Assembly: GCF_008727795.1 (NCBI RefSeq)
Contig: NZ_CP044222.1
Coordinates: 1,054,001-1,118,000, forward strand
Reading direction: 5' to 3'
DNA: 64,000 nucleotides
From: Nitrincola iocasae
GTDB lineage: Bacteria; Pseudomonadota; Gammaproteobacteria; Pseudomonadales; Balneatricaceae
Below are positions 16,170 through 23,770 of this stretch, piece by piece (positions within the stretch are counted from its first letter, which is position 1; each line of letters starts with the position of its first letter). The notes below the pieces were generated by a model, which was given only the letters and a program-made list of their open reading frames with translations, was not told where the DNA came from and did no database searches. The position numbers and the translations under genes were made by a program.

Positions 16170-17336
16170 ATGTACGACATACTGGGTGATATACATGGCT
16201 ATGCAGATGAGCTTGAATTGTTGCTAGCTAAAATGGGTTACCAGCGGATTAACACAGTTTGGCAACATCCAACACGCGTCTTGATCTCTGTTGGCGATTT
16301 AATCGATCGAGGTCCACAGCAAAAAAGAACGGTCGATATCATGCGATCCATGCAAGAGTACCGCTCTGCCATCGTCATTCAGGGTAATCACGAATTTAAC
16401 GCGATTTCTTATGCAACCTATGATGCAAACGAAAAGCCACTTAGAGCACACACACCCAAAAACAAAAAGCAGCACCAACAGTTTCTGAACGAGATGGAGA
16501 ATCATCAAGACTGGTATAAAGACACTATTCACTGGTTTACATCGTTACCGTTGCTGTTAGATTTACCTGAATTTCGTGTGGTGCATGCTTGCTGGCATTC
16601 AGATTCAATTCATGGGCTCAAGACCTACACCGACGAACACTTTAGGCTTCTGCCAAGTGCTTGGGTTCATGCCAATGATCCTGATCACCCGTTATACCAT
16701 GCCATCGAAGTGTTAATGAAAGGATGGGAGCTCAAACTTCCTGAAAACTATAGCTTTACCGATAAGGATGGGCATGTTCGGGATAGCATTCGTACGCAGT
16801 GGTGGTTGGATCAGAACAGCACTTACCGAAGAATTGCCCTCGGAGTGCCTAATACAGACAGCCTCCCAGATTGCACTATCTCATCCGATGAAATGCCGGG
16901 TTATGATAATCAGAAACCACTTTTTATTGGACATTATTGGTTGAAGGCTTCCCCGTATCCGACGATTGTCTCCAAACACGTCGTCTGTGTTGATTGGTCC
17001 GTTGCCGATAAAGGTGCTCTCGCTGCCTATCAGTTCGATGACGGTGACCTTAAGCCTGAAAATTTTGTGACGGTCAGTGTGCGGCCTCATGATCATTTCA
17101 GTCTTGAGCAGTTGTCTGAAGCCTTTTATTTGGCAGACCCAATGAATACCTGTTGTGTCGAAAATGATTGCACAGATGAGTATGAGTATCTTGCTGCACA
17201 GGTTAGAGCTTCGCTTGATGACCAAACTGCACTGTATGACGCTGTTGAACAAGCGTTAATAGATTCCTTTGATGATCTTGTGGAGTCGCGTCACGTAGCA
17301 AAGGTCCTTATCAAATTAGGCGAACTCATCCATTGA
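16170..17336 (+). CDS. Calcineurin-like metallophosphoesterase with C-terminal NTCC domain
   Basis: A 388-residue protein starting at ATG 16170 (MYDILGDIHGYADE); the GAGG at 16160-16163 is suitably spaced, and the longer frame from 16134 lacks family support. Metal-binding motifs of PP2A/ApaH-type phosphatases are present: GDIHG, GDLIDRGP and GNHEFNA, with further His residues (VHACWHSD, FIGHYW). Such enzymes hydrolyse phosphoproteins or dinucleoside polyphosphates. The last 65 residues (DPMNTCCVEND...) form an appended domain shared with the small ORF at 15667. It lies 8 bp after the SLOG remnant. Confidence 0.85.
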   Translation: MYDILGDIHGYADELELLLAKMGYQRINTVWQHPTRVLISVGDLIDRGPQQKRTVDIMRSMQEYRSAIVIQGNHEFNAISYATYDANEKPLRAHTPKNKKQHQQFLNEMENHQDWYKDTIHWFTSLPLLLDLPEFRVVHACWHSDSIHGLKTYTDEHFRLLPSAWVHANDPDHPLYHAIEVLMKGWELKLPENYSFTDKDGHVRDSIRTQWWLDQNSTYRRIALGVPNTDSLPDCTISSDEMPGYDNQKPLFIGHYWLKASPYPTIVSKHVVCVDWSVADKGALAAYQFDDGDLKPENFVTVSVRPHDHFSLEQLSEAFYLADPMNTCCVENDCTDEYEYLAAQVRASLDDQTALYDAVEQALIDSFDDLVESRHVAKVLIKLGELIH

Positions 17337-17419
17337 GTTCGCTCACGCAAAATGAGTCATCAATTTGTGGTGTTTTTAGCGTTTGTATCTTTGAGTATGG
17401 CATCACTAAGGTTCGGTAC

Positions 17420-18106
17420 TCAATGACGCACCTGTGAAGCTAATGGAAGAGTTTTGTGTAATCTGTTAGCGTTTTTACAATATTCCCATGTGTTCTTCAG
17501 TTCATGGCTGCTGTTTAAAAATAATATTTGCTCTACCACCCTGAGTGAGGAGACTTGGTAGCCCAGTCGCTCCATGTAACATTCTTTAGTGTGGTTAAAA
17601 TCTGGATGCTTGGTAAGCTCGTGGCAGAGGTCTAGGTAGCGATAGTACAGTTGGGGATCTTTGAGCATGCTGTATCTGTATCGCTTTCCCAATAAAAATT
17701 TCATCACCCGGCTATCCCAAATGGCATACACATCAGGGTTAACGAAGTGAAGTAGTTTCGATGTGCCGACAAGTGAGTTGTTGATAACACCTTTTAGAAA
17801 GTAAAGGCTTTCCATAGATAAAGGTTCAAAACACCTGGCGCGACAAAGTATGTCAGCGGCTTGTTTGGCTTTCTCATCAAACAGGTTTTTATTCGATTGG
17901 TCGTTATTCATAGATTTATACCGCAGAATCGTTGGCATCCAAGAATAGGTGAAGCTAGAACCAATAATAAAATCATGCTCAGTAATCACAGCTCTATCTG
18001 AAAAATAGCGCACAAAGTAGGGATAGGACCAGTCGTAATCCTTTTGTGTATCCACTGAATTCAATACACCCGCTTGGTCCATGATTTCGTTTAATAAAGC
18101 ATTCAT
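17420..18106 (-). CDS. Hypothetical protein, 228 aa
   Basis: I do not recognise the family. The middle has FLKGVINNSLVGTSKLLHFV followed by NPDVYAIWDSRVMKFLLGK. This pattern of a helical repeat, then a P-D-x-Y-x-I-W-D-S-R motif, recalls HhH-type glycosylase-like proteins, but no catalytic signature is clear. No signal peptide or membrane segment is seen. The start overlaps the stop of the 100-residue gene upstream by 4 bp, so the two are probably one unit. GC content and codon use resemble the surrounding island. Confidence 0.6.
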   Translation of the reverse strand: MNALLNEIMDQAGVLNSVDTQKDYDWSYPYFVRYFSDRAVITEHDFIIGSSFTYSWMPTILRYKSMNNDQSNKNLFDEKAKQAADILCRARCFEPLSMESLYFLKGVINNSLVGTSKLLHFVNPDVYAIWDSRVMKFLLGKRYRYSMLKDPQLYYRYLDLCHELTKHPDFNHTKECYMERLGYQVSSLRVVEQILFLNSSHELKNTWEYCKNANRLHKTLPLASQVRH

Positions 18107-18405
18107 TCCACTATTACCCTCTGAATTCCAGCATCTGAATAATCCGTTTTGAAAATACCTAATCCAAACACATCTGTTATGGCCCGCCGAGATTGCAATT
18201 TTCCAAGTGCTGCCAAATGCTCAGGCGTCTTGATGAAAAAATGCGCCAGGATCTTTCTGACCTGTGGCGCTTCTGGCATATGAGATTCAGTGTGCCAGTC
18301 AGTCAAAAGAAATACAGCCTGTTTTAGCGTGCCAGCACTGGCATCACCCCTTAAAAATTCATGGTATACCAGTTGTTCCATCCGTGACATCTGCTTAATC
18401 GGCAA
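18103..18405 (-). CDS. Hypothetical protein, 100 aa
   Basis: A small soluble protein of unknown family, mostly predicted helix with segments LVYHEFLRGDASAGTLKQAV and HMPEAPQVRKILAHFFIKT. It overlaps the 228-residue gene that follows by 4 bp (translational coupling) and is 15 bp after the end of the 124-residue gene upstream. The three minus-strand genes 17420-18795 therefore look like an operon. Confidence 0.55.
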   Translation of the reverse strand: MPIKQMSRMEQLVYHEFLRGDASAGTLKQAVFLLTDWHTESHMPEAPQVRKILAHFFIKTPEHLAALGKLQSRRAITDVFGLGIFKTDYSDAGIQRVIVE

Positions 18406-18420
18406 GGGCGCATGCTGTCT

Positions 18421-18795
18421 TCATATGTAATGTTGTAATTCTCTTTCACACATTGGCTCAGGGCAGGGTGTGTGCATTAAATGATCTGGGCACTCGGGTT
18501 CGTCATGAAAGATATTGACTTGAAATTGATCAGTAAGACCTACCTTTGTGTAAAGGTAGGCGGCACCAATGAGATGATTAGACGCATGTATTGCTATGGA
18601 GATCAGTGTTCTTTTTGGACCTCCATCCAGCAAAGACAGTGCTGATTCATCATTGCTTTCAACGTAATTAAACAGTTTTTTAAGTTGAATGAGGTCTGAC
18701 AGGCAGTCCTGAATATGAAAGGCTAAATCATCTATGGTTGATGATTCGTCGTCACTGCTCAAACTCGCCACTAAAATGTCTTTAACTCTGCGCAT
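18421..18795 (-). CDS. Hypothetical protein, 124 aa
   Basis: Unknown family. The N-terminal half is helical with acidic Ser-rich stretches (SSDDESSTIDDLAFHIQ), and the middle contains a hydrophobic helix ISIAIHASNHLIGAAYLYTK. The C-terminus is Cys/His-rich (CPDHLMHTPCPEPMCEREL), which could bind a metal. It is the first gene of the minus-strand trio and is divergent from the Sir2 gene across 130 bp. Confidence 0.55.
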   Translation of the reverse strand: MRRVKDILVASLSSDDESSTIDDLAFHIQDCLSDLIQLKKLFNYVESNDESALSLLDGGPKRTLISIAIHASNHLIGAAYLYTKVGLTDQFQVNIFHDEPECPDHLMHTPCPEPMCERELQHYI

Positions 18796-18925
18796 AGGGT
18801 GATTCGACTAAAATATTTTATTGCTGTGTATTGTAAAGATGTATTGCGACAATATTTGTCGTATGTTCGCGTAAACTCATACATATATGGAACACAACTA
18901 GATTCCAGTACATAGGGTAAGCGTC

Positions 18926-19765
18926 ATGCTGGATACACAATCTATTGAGAGGGCAGCAGCCTATCTGAGGTCGGCGAAACGATTAGTCATTCTGGCGGGT
19001 GCTGGTATGAGTGCTGACAGTGGATTACTCACCTTCCGAGATGCCACTGGGTACTGGAAAAGTGATGACCGTAATCAATTTTCCTTGGCCAGCTACTCTC
19101 TGTTCGAAAAAGAACCACGGGCATCCTGGAAGTTTTACGCTAAACGTATTCGACAATATCGTCTAACAAAGCCTCATCCTGGTTATGAAATTTTGCACAA
19201 GTGGTGCACACGTGTCGGCAGTCACCGTTCATTTGTATTGACGTCAAACACAGATGGTCATTTTTTGAAGTCAGGTTTCAATCCGGATCAAGTGTATGAA
19301 TGCCATGGATCGCTTGAGTCTATGTATTGCAGTGATAAACATTGCGATACCCGTAAAATTGGATTAATGAGCATTACCGATGATCAGTTAAACTTGATAG
19401 AAGATGGCATTCTACCGAAGTGTGGCTGTGGGCAAGTGTTGCGACCGCATGTGCTGATGTTTGGTGATCGTAGCTTTCTTCATCACGCTGATGAAAAGGC
19501 CTATTTGAATTGGCAAAGTTTTGAGAAGCACTTAGCGTCTAGCCGTGACTTTCTTGTGCTAGAGATTGGTGTGGGTTCAACCGTCACGACACTAGAAGAT
19601 AAAACTTGGGCATTGGCAAAACAGGCCTTAGCTGTGCTGCAGATCAATATCTGCAAGGCTGCACCTAATGATTCACCCTGTCCATGGCTTAACCTCGATG
19701 GCACAGCGTTAACGGTATTAGAATCAGTACATGAAGAGATGAATAAATACGCAGATGATCAGTAA
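18926..19765 (+). CDS. Sir2-family NAD-dependent deacylase or NADase
   Basis: A 279-residue sirtuin. The NAD-binding loop is GAGMSADSGLLTFRD (residues 25-39), then TSNTDGHF (106-113), the general-base His in YECHGSL (H127), and zinc ligands C135, C140, C166 and C168. The length fits a stand-alone bacterial Sir2. In defence islands Sir2 domains often act as NAD-depleting effectors, but a metabolic deacylase is equally possible from sequence alone; the presence of the zinc-binding Cys set favours a deacylase fold. It overlaps the next gene by 11 bp. Confidence 0.88.
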   Translation: MLDTQSIERAAAYLRSAKRLVILAGAGMSADSGLLTFRDATGYWKSDDRNQFSLASYSLFEKEPRASWKFYAKRIRQYRLTKPHPGYEILHKWCTRVGSHRSFVLTSNTDGHFLKSGFNPDQVYECHGSLESMYCSDKHCDTRKIGLMSITDDQLNLIEDGILPKCGCGQVLRPHVLMFGDRSFLHHADEKAYLNWQSFEKHLASSRDFLVLEIGVGSTVTTLEDKTWALAKQALAVLQINICKAAPNDSPCPWLNLDGTALTVLESVHEEMNKYADDQ

Positions 19766-20099
19766 GTATTGTTGGCGAACTAAGCGGATTGAAAAAATGC
19801 TTGATGATCATGAGTGGAATCAAGTGTGGTCATTATCCCAGGCCAATATGGAAAATTATGCGGTGCTATCAACTCAAGGTGTTGATAAATCCAGTGCTGC
19901 GATACAGTTACATTGCTGGGTCGTCAATGAGTACAACTCAATCACAAGTTCTGCATTACTTCACAAAGACTGGTACTTAGTTCACTATTTTCGTGCCGAT
20001 GACTATGGACCCGAATGCGTTATGTGCTCGTTACCGTTACGCTCTTCTTCGGCTAAGTTATGTGTTGAGTGTGGAACGGCACGAATCGAAAAGGGATGA
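19755..20099 (+). CDS. Small protein with C-terminal zinc ribbon
   Basis: A 114-residue protein of unknown family. The C-terminus has two Cys pairs, CVMC (residues about 92-95) and CVEC (about 106-109), a likely zinc ribbon. The N-terminal two thirds contain a Trp-rich globular part (HEWNQVWSLSQANMENYAVL). It starts inside the end of the Sir2 gene (11-bp overlap), so the two are translationally coupled and probably work together. Confidence 0.6.
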   Translation: MISKYCWRTKRIEKMLDDHEWNQVWSLSQANMENYAVLSTQGVDKSSAAIQLHCWVVNEYNSITSSALLHKDWYLVHYFRADDYGPECVMCSLPLRSSSAKLCVECGTARIEKG

Positions 20100-20239
20100 A
20101 TTCATACAAGGTTAGACCTACCTGCAAAGAGTTTATATCATTGAATATCGGCCATTCTTTACAAAATGATCTCTGCGACAAAATTTAACGCACCCATTCC
20201 CTATACTCCCAATAAATCCAGCAGTGAAGGGAGTCAGCC

Positions 20240-21178
20240 ATGTCATCTTTGTTACAGTACGTACCTAGCCCAATTTTGATGGTTCAGCCTCCCCAACCCT
20301 TATTTGGTCAAGGGTGGATAAGGACGGGTGAAGTTAAAAATTCTGGCCATCACAAGCCTGAGCGTGTTAACGCCGAAATTGATGCCATTTTGGGATCGCT
20401 CTATCAGGCTTTGGGTCATAGAGAAAAAAAGAAGAGGCATTCAGAAGTGCCTGTCTATTTCAATCCAGCCTTTTCAAACACGGATTTTTCGCTGGAGTGC
20501 CTCACAAAGGAACTAAAACGTAGTCGAAGAGGGCGTGTTTGTTTGTTCGGTCCGCCAGGAACCGGTAAGACATCATTTGCTACCTACTTGTCCGATCAAT
20601 TGAACATGCCGCTTGTGGCACACAAAGCATCTAATTTGTTAGATATGTTTTTAGGTAGCACCGAAAAATCACTAGCGCATGCCTTTGACGAAGCCACTGA
20701 AAAATCAGCAGTACTATTGATCAGTGCAGCAGATATTTTCTTGTCATCGAGTGCTCAAGTACGTCATAGACTGAATGTCACGAAAGTGCATGAGTTGCTG
20801 CGTCAGATGGAACAGTATGATGGCATTCTTTTGATTTCTACTGGCTTAATGACACATCCGGATATGGCAGCGATGCGGCGGTTTGATTTCAAAATCCGGT
20901 TCAATTATCTGGATTTTGAGCAGACGTGGATGTTGTTTAATAATCTGATAGGACGTTCTCATGAGTCAGCTTTAAAGGCTTATCCAGTCGACAATATTCA
21001 CAGTGAACTGCAAAAACTACGACTACTTACCCCCGGTGACTTTGCAGCAGTTGAGCGACATCATCGTGCTATGGGCGATACCCTTACACCACAATCATTG
21101 CTGAATGGATTGCAGCAAGAGCACGAAATTAAAACACTGCAACCAGGGGGCAGCCTTGCCTTATCTGGGGGAAATTAG
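20240..21178 (+). CDS. AAA+ ATPase with degenerate Walker B
   Basis: A 312-residue protein with Walker A GPPGTGKT (104-111) and the AAA+ segment LLDMFLGSTEKSLAHAFDEA that normally precedes Walker B. Where relatives have LLIDEAD, this protein has LLISAAD (S162, A163), so the Mg-binding Asp and the catalytic Glu are both missing. It may bind ATP but hydrolyse it poorly. The sensor region reads LLISTGL and an arginine-containing DFKIRFNYL segment follows. It is 3 bp before the GGCT-like gene. The start at 20240 has a good AAGGGAG Shine-Dalgarno about 7 bp upstream. Confidence 0.82.
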   Translation: MSSLLQYVPSPILMVQPPQPLFGQGWIRTGEVKNSGHHKPERVNAEIDAILGSLYQALGHREKKKRHSEVPVYFNPAFSNTDFSLECLTKELKRSRRGRVCLFGPPGTGKTSFATYLSDQLNMPLVAHKASNLLDMFLGSTEKSLAHAFDEATEKSAVLLISAADIFLSSSAQVRHRLNVTKVHELLRQMEQYDGILLISTGLMTHPDMAAMRRFDFKIRFNYLDFEQTWMLFNNLIGRSHESALKAYPVDNIHSELQKLRLLTPGDFAAVERHHRAMGDTLTPQSLLNGLQQEHEIKTLQPGGSLALSGGN

Positions 21179-21181
21179 ATT

Positions 21182-21487
21182 ATGGAGCATCTGGTTGCAG
21201 TGTATGGATCGTTAAAGCAGGGCCACTTTAATCATGACCTACTGAAAGGCTCGGAGTTTGTCGGAGAAGATAGGTTGTTTGAATTTACCCTCTATGACCT
21301 GGGGTTGTTTCCAGCCATAAAGCGTGGTGGCTCTGAAAGTGTGCTTGTTGAAATCTATCGTGTATCAACGGAACAGCTACATCGCCTGGATAAGTTGGAA
21401 GGCTACAACCAAGGTGAGCCTCACAAGAGCCTATATCTGCGTATCGAGGTTGAATCAAGCTTTGGCTCTGTGTGGGTGTATGAATAA
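21182..21487 (+). CDS. Gamma-glutamylcyclotransferase-like protein (YtfP/GGCT type)
   Basis: A 101-residue protein with the family's first motif VAVYGSLKQGHFNH (YGSL phosphate-like loop at about 8-11) and the following LYDLGLFPAIKRGG; the catalytic Glu is likely in the RLDKLEGY segment. Members act on gamma-glutamyl amines or peptides, but many short ones have no known substrate. It is 3 bp after the AAA+ gene and so belongs to that unit. Confidence 0.82.
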   Translation: MEHLVAVYGSLKQGHFNHDLLKGSEFVGEDRLFEFTLYDLGLFPAIKRGGSESVLVEIYRVSTEQLHRLDKLEGYNQGEPHKSLYLRIEVESSFGSVWVYE

Positions 21488-21687
21488 AGCCGACAGGTAG
21501 AGCTTAACAGTGTCATCGCGACAGGTAATTGGTGCCCAGAATGAGCGACACCAATTCAACATCAGATCGTTGAGGACAGTCACGTACATCCAATTAAATA
21601 AGTTGGCTGATATATGACTTAAGTCTGTTTCAATCGCAAGAGCCTTTGGATATGATGAAATTATAGGAATCAAGGACCTGCTTCAGG

Positions 21688-22692
21688 ATGAGTAACCAGC
21701 ACAATACATTATTTAGGTATTTAACGCTTTTGCAGTTAATTCCTAGATTGCCAGGATACAGAGCGACCCCCACCCTTCAGGCACTTCTTGAGGAGCGTGG
21801 TTTCCAGGTTGAACTTCGAAGTGTTCAGCGTGATTTGGAAAAAATGTCCAATCACTTCCCACTTATCTGTGATAAAGCATGTAAGCCCTACCGCTGGGCA
21901 TTCGATCCAGCGTTTAAAAGTAATCTACCAGCTTTGGATACACCAACAGCGCTCACGCTGGTGCTTGCTGAGGAGTATTTGAAAGGCTTGCTTCCCCAAA
22001 CGGCAGTTGTGCAGTTAAGTAATCAGTTTAGCGCTGCACGTAAATACCTAGACCAACTCAAAGAGAGTGGCTTCAGTGACTGGACTCGTCACGTTAAAGC
22101 CATCCCTAATGGCAAAGCGCTGATTCCAGCACCCATTGATCAGAAAATTTGGTCTGAGGTAACGGATGCCTTGCTGCGCAGTATTGCACTTGATGTTATC
22201 TATCTTAGCCGAGCCAAAGGTGAAGAAAAATCCTTCACACTGCATCCATTAGGGCTAGTTGCTCGCCACAGTGTAACCTATCTTCTTGCAACAGCAGATG
22301 AGTACGAAGATATTCGGCATTTTGCATTACACCGAATCAAGCAGAGTAAAGAAAGCCGTGCAGTCTATCGTGCACGACCTGACTTTAATGTAGATGACTA
22401 TCTGCAACAGGGTGTATTTGGATACCGCATAGATAGCCAAGACATAGAGCTAGTCGCTAAGGTGAGGCCTGAGATTGCCTGGTTATTATCTGAAACTCCC
22501 GTAAGCGAACAACAAAATTTATCTGAACCCAACGAAGAAGGGTGGACGACGTTGACTGCAGTTGTGCCGAATGACTTGCAGACTCAGTGGTGGGTAATGG
22601 GCTTTGGAGCTGATTTTGAAGTGATAGAGCCATTGGCATGGCGTGAACGAATTAAAGACTTAGCTGATGAATTAAAAAAGCTATATGGATGA
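21688..22692 (+). CDS. WYL-domain transcriptional regulator (YafY type)
   Basis: A 334-residue regulator: an N-terminal winged helix-turn-helix (about 5-60, with LEERGFQVELRSVQRDLEKM), then a WYL domain at about 165-235 (DVIYLSRAKGEEKSFTLHPL ... YLLATA ... LHRI) and the WCX C-terminal extension. It is 24 bp upstream of a HEPN-domain gene in the same direction, an arrangement seen for regulators of toxin-like or defence genes. The ligand is unknown. Confidence 0.88.
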   Translation: MSNQHNTLFRYLTLLQLIPRLPGYRATPTLQALLEERGFQVELRSVQRDLEKMSNHFPLICDKACKPYRWAFDPAFKSNLPALDTPTALTLVLAEEYLKGLLPQTAVVQLSNQFSAARKYLDQLKESGFSDWTRHVKAIPNGKALIPAPIDQKIWSEVTDALLRSIALDVIYLSRAKGEEKSFTLHPLGLVARHSVTYLLATADEYEDIRHFALHRIKQSKESRAVYRARPDFNVDDYLQQGVFGYRIDSQDIELVAKVRPEIAWLLSETPVSEQQNLSEPNEEGWTTLTAVVPNDLQTQWWVMGFGADFEVIEPLAWRERIKDLADELKKLYG

Positions 22693-22716
22693 AAATCTGT
22701 TAAGGAAATAGACGCG

Positions 22717-23373
22717 ATGCAGTACCAAGAACTGAAGCAGATACACAGAGAAAGGCGCGAGTTCTCAGCTCCTGAACTCTCTCTTCGTATTCACAGGTCT
22801 CTGAGCTGGCTGAACAAGGCCGAACAGGTAGAAGATGATCTGGATGCGAAATTCATTTTTCTGTGGATAGCCTTTAATGCTGTTTATGCCGTCGATGTGG
22901 AAGAGCAATATCGTACAACTGAAAAGGGTATGTTTGAGCAGTTCTTTCAAAAACTTGTAGAGCTGGATCAACACAAAAGCCTCTACCATCTGGTATGGAA
23001 AGAGTTTCCTGGCACGATCCGTGCGTTACTCGATAATCAATACATATTTCAGCCTTTCTGGGATTATCAAAATAATCGCCTGGAAAAAGACCAGTGGGAA
23101 GCCCGCTTTAAACAATCCAAGAAACGTGCCTCTCAGGCATTGGCATCTCAGAACACGACTCATATTCTTTCAATCATTTTCAGAAGAATATACACGCTCC
23201 GTAATCAGATAATGCACGGTGGATCAACCTGGAATAGCCATGCCAACAGATCTCAACTCAAATACTGTGTATCACTATTGGATAAAGCTATACCAATCAT
23301 CCTTGAGCTGATGCTTGAGCATGATAAAAACGAATGGGGTGAACCATTTTATCCTTTTATTCAGGAGAGCTAA
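22717..23373 (+). CDS. HEPN-like protein with Rx4H motif
   Basis: A 218-residue helical protein. The C-terminal helix carries RNQIMHGG (R162 to H167), the Rx4-6H motif of HEPN ribonucleases, in a context (YTLRNQIMHGGSTWNS) like the Apea-like HEPN families. The N-terminal FLWIAFNAVYAVD segment is also usual for this group. HEPN proteins commonly cleave RNA as toxins or in abortive infection. Cotranscription with the WYL regulator just upstream is likely. RNase activity is inferred from the motif only. Confidence 0.8.
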   Translation: MQYQELKQIHRERREFSAPELSLRIHRSLSWLNKAEQVEDDLDAKFIFLWIAFNAVYAVDVEEQYRTTEKGMFEQFFQKLVELDQHKSLYHLVWKEFPGTIRALLDNQYIFQPFWDYQNNRLEKDQWEARFKQSKKRASQALASQNTTHILSIIFRRIYTLRNQIMHGGSTWNSHANRSQLKYCVSLLDKAIPIILELMLEHDKNEWGEPFYPFIQES

Positions 23374-23770
23374 ATGGTTATAAAAATGAAACCATTCATG
23401 ATTAAGTGCCAGGCTTTCGGTTGGGCTAAAATAGTCTCGCCTAGAAGTGATGTTTTAATGGAGAGCGATTTTGTGGAAATTTTTTCGGTATGTTAATCGA
23501 AGGTAATTTGTAAATAGGATTTTGACATTTCTAGTTGATTTTAAAGAATATGTGGTTAGTTATAGTCGAATAAATAATGAAAATTAATACAGATAACCTG
23601 TAAGTTATACGGAAAGAAGTAACTAGGCTTGTTGATCTGGAAAGTCATTTGCTAACCAGTATCAGGGATACTCATAGGTTGCTTTCAGATGAGAGTTATT
23701 TTTTATTTAATAAATTCAATATAGTAAAAAAGTAGTAATATATAATATTTTACCAGTAAGGATATTGATT
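23374..23770. other. AT-rich intergenic region
   Basis: No gene is visible in these ~400 bp. The region is strongly AT-rich and has many stops in all frames. A promoter for the TerB-like/membrane pair probably lies in the last 150 bp; a Shine-Dalgarno-like TAAGGA at 23757-23762 precedes ATG 23771. The first part may hold a decayed gene end. Confidence 0.45.
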
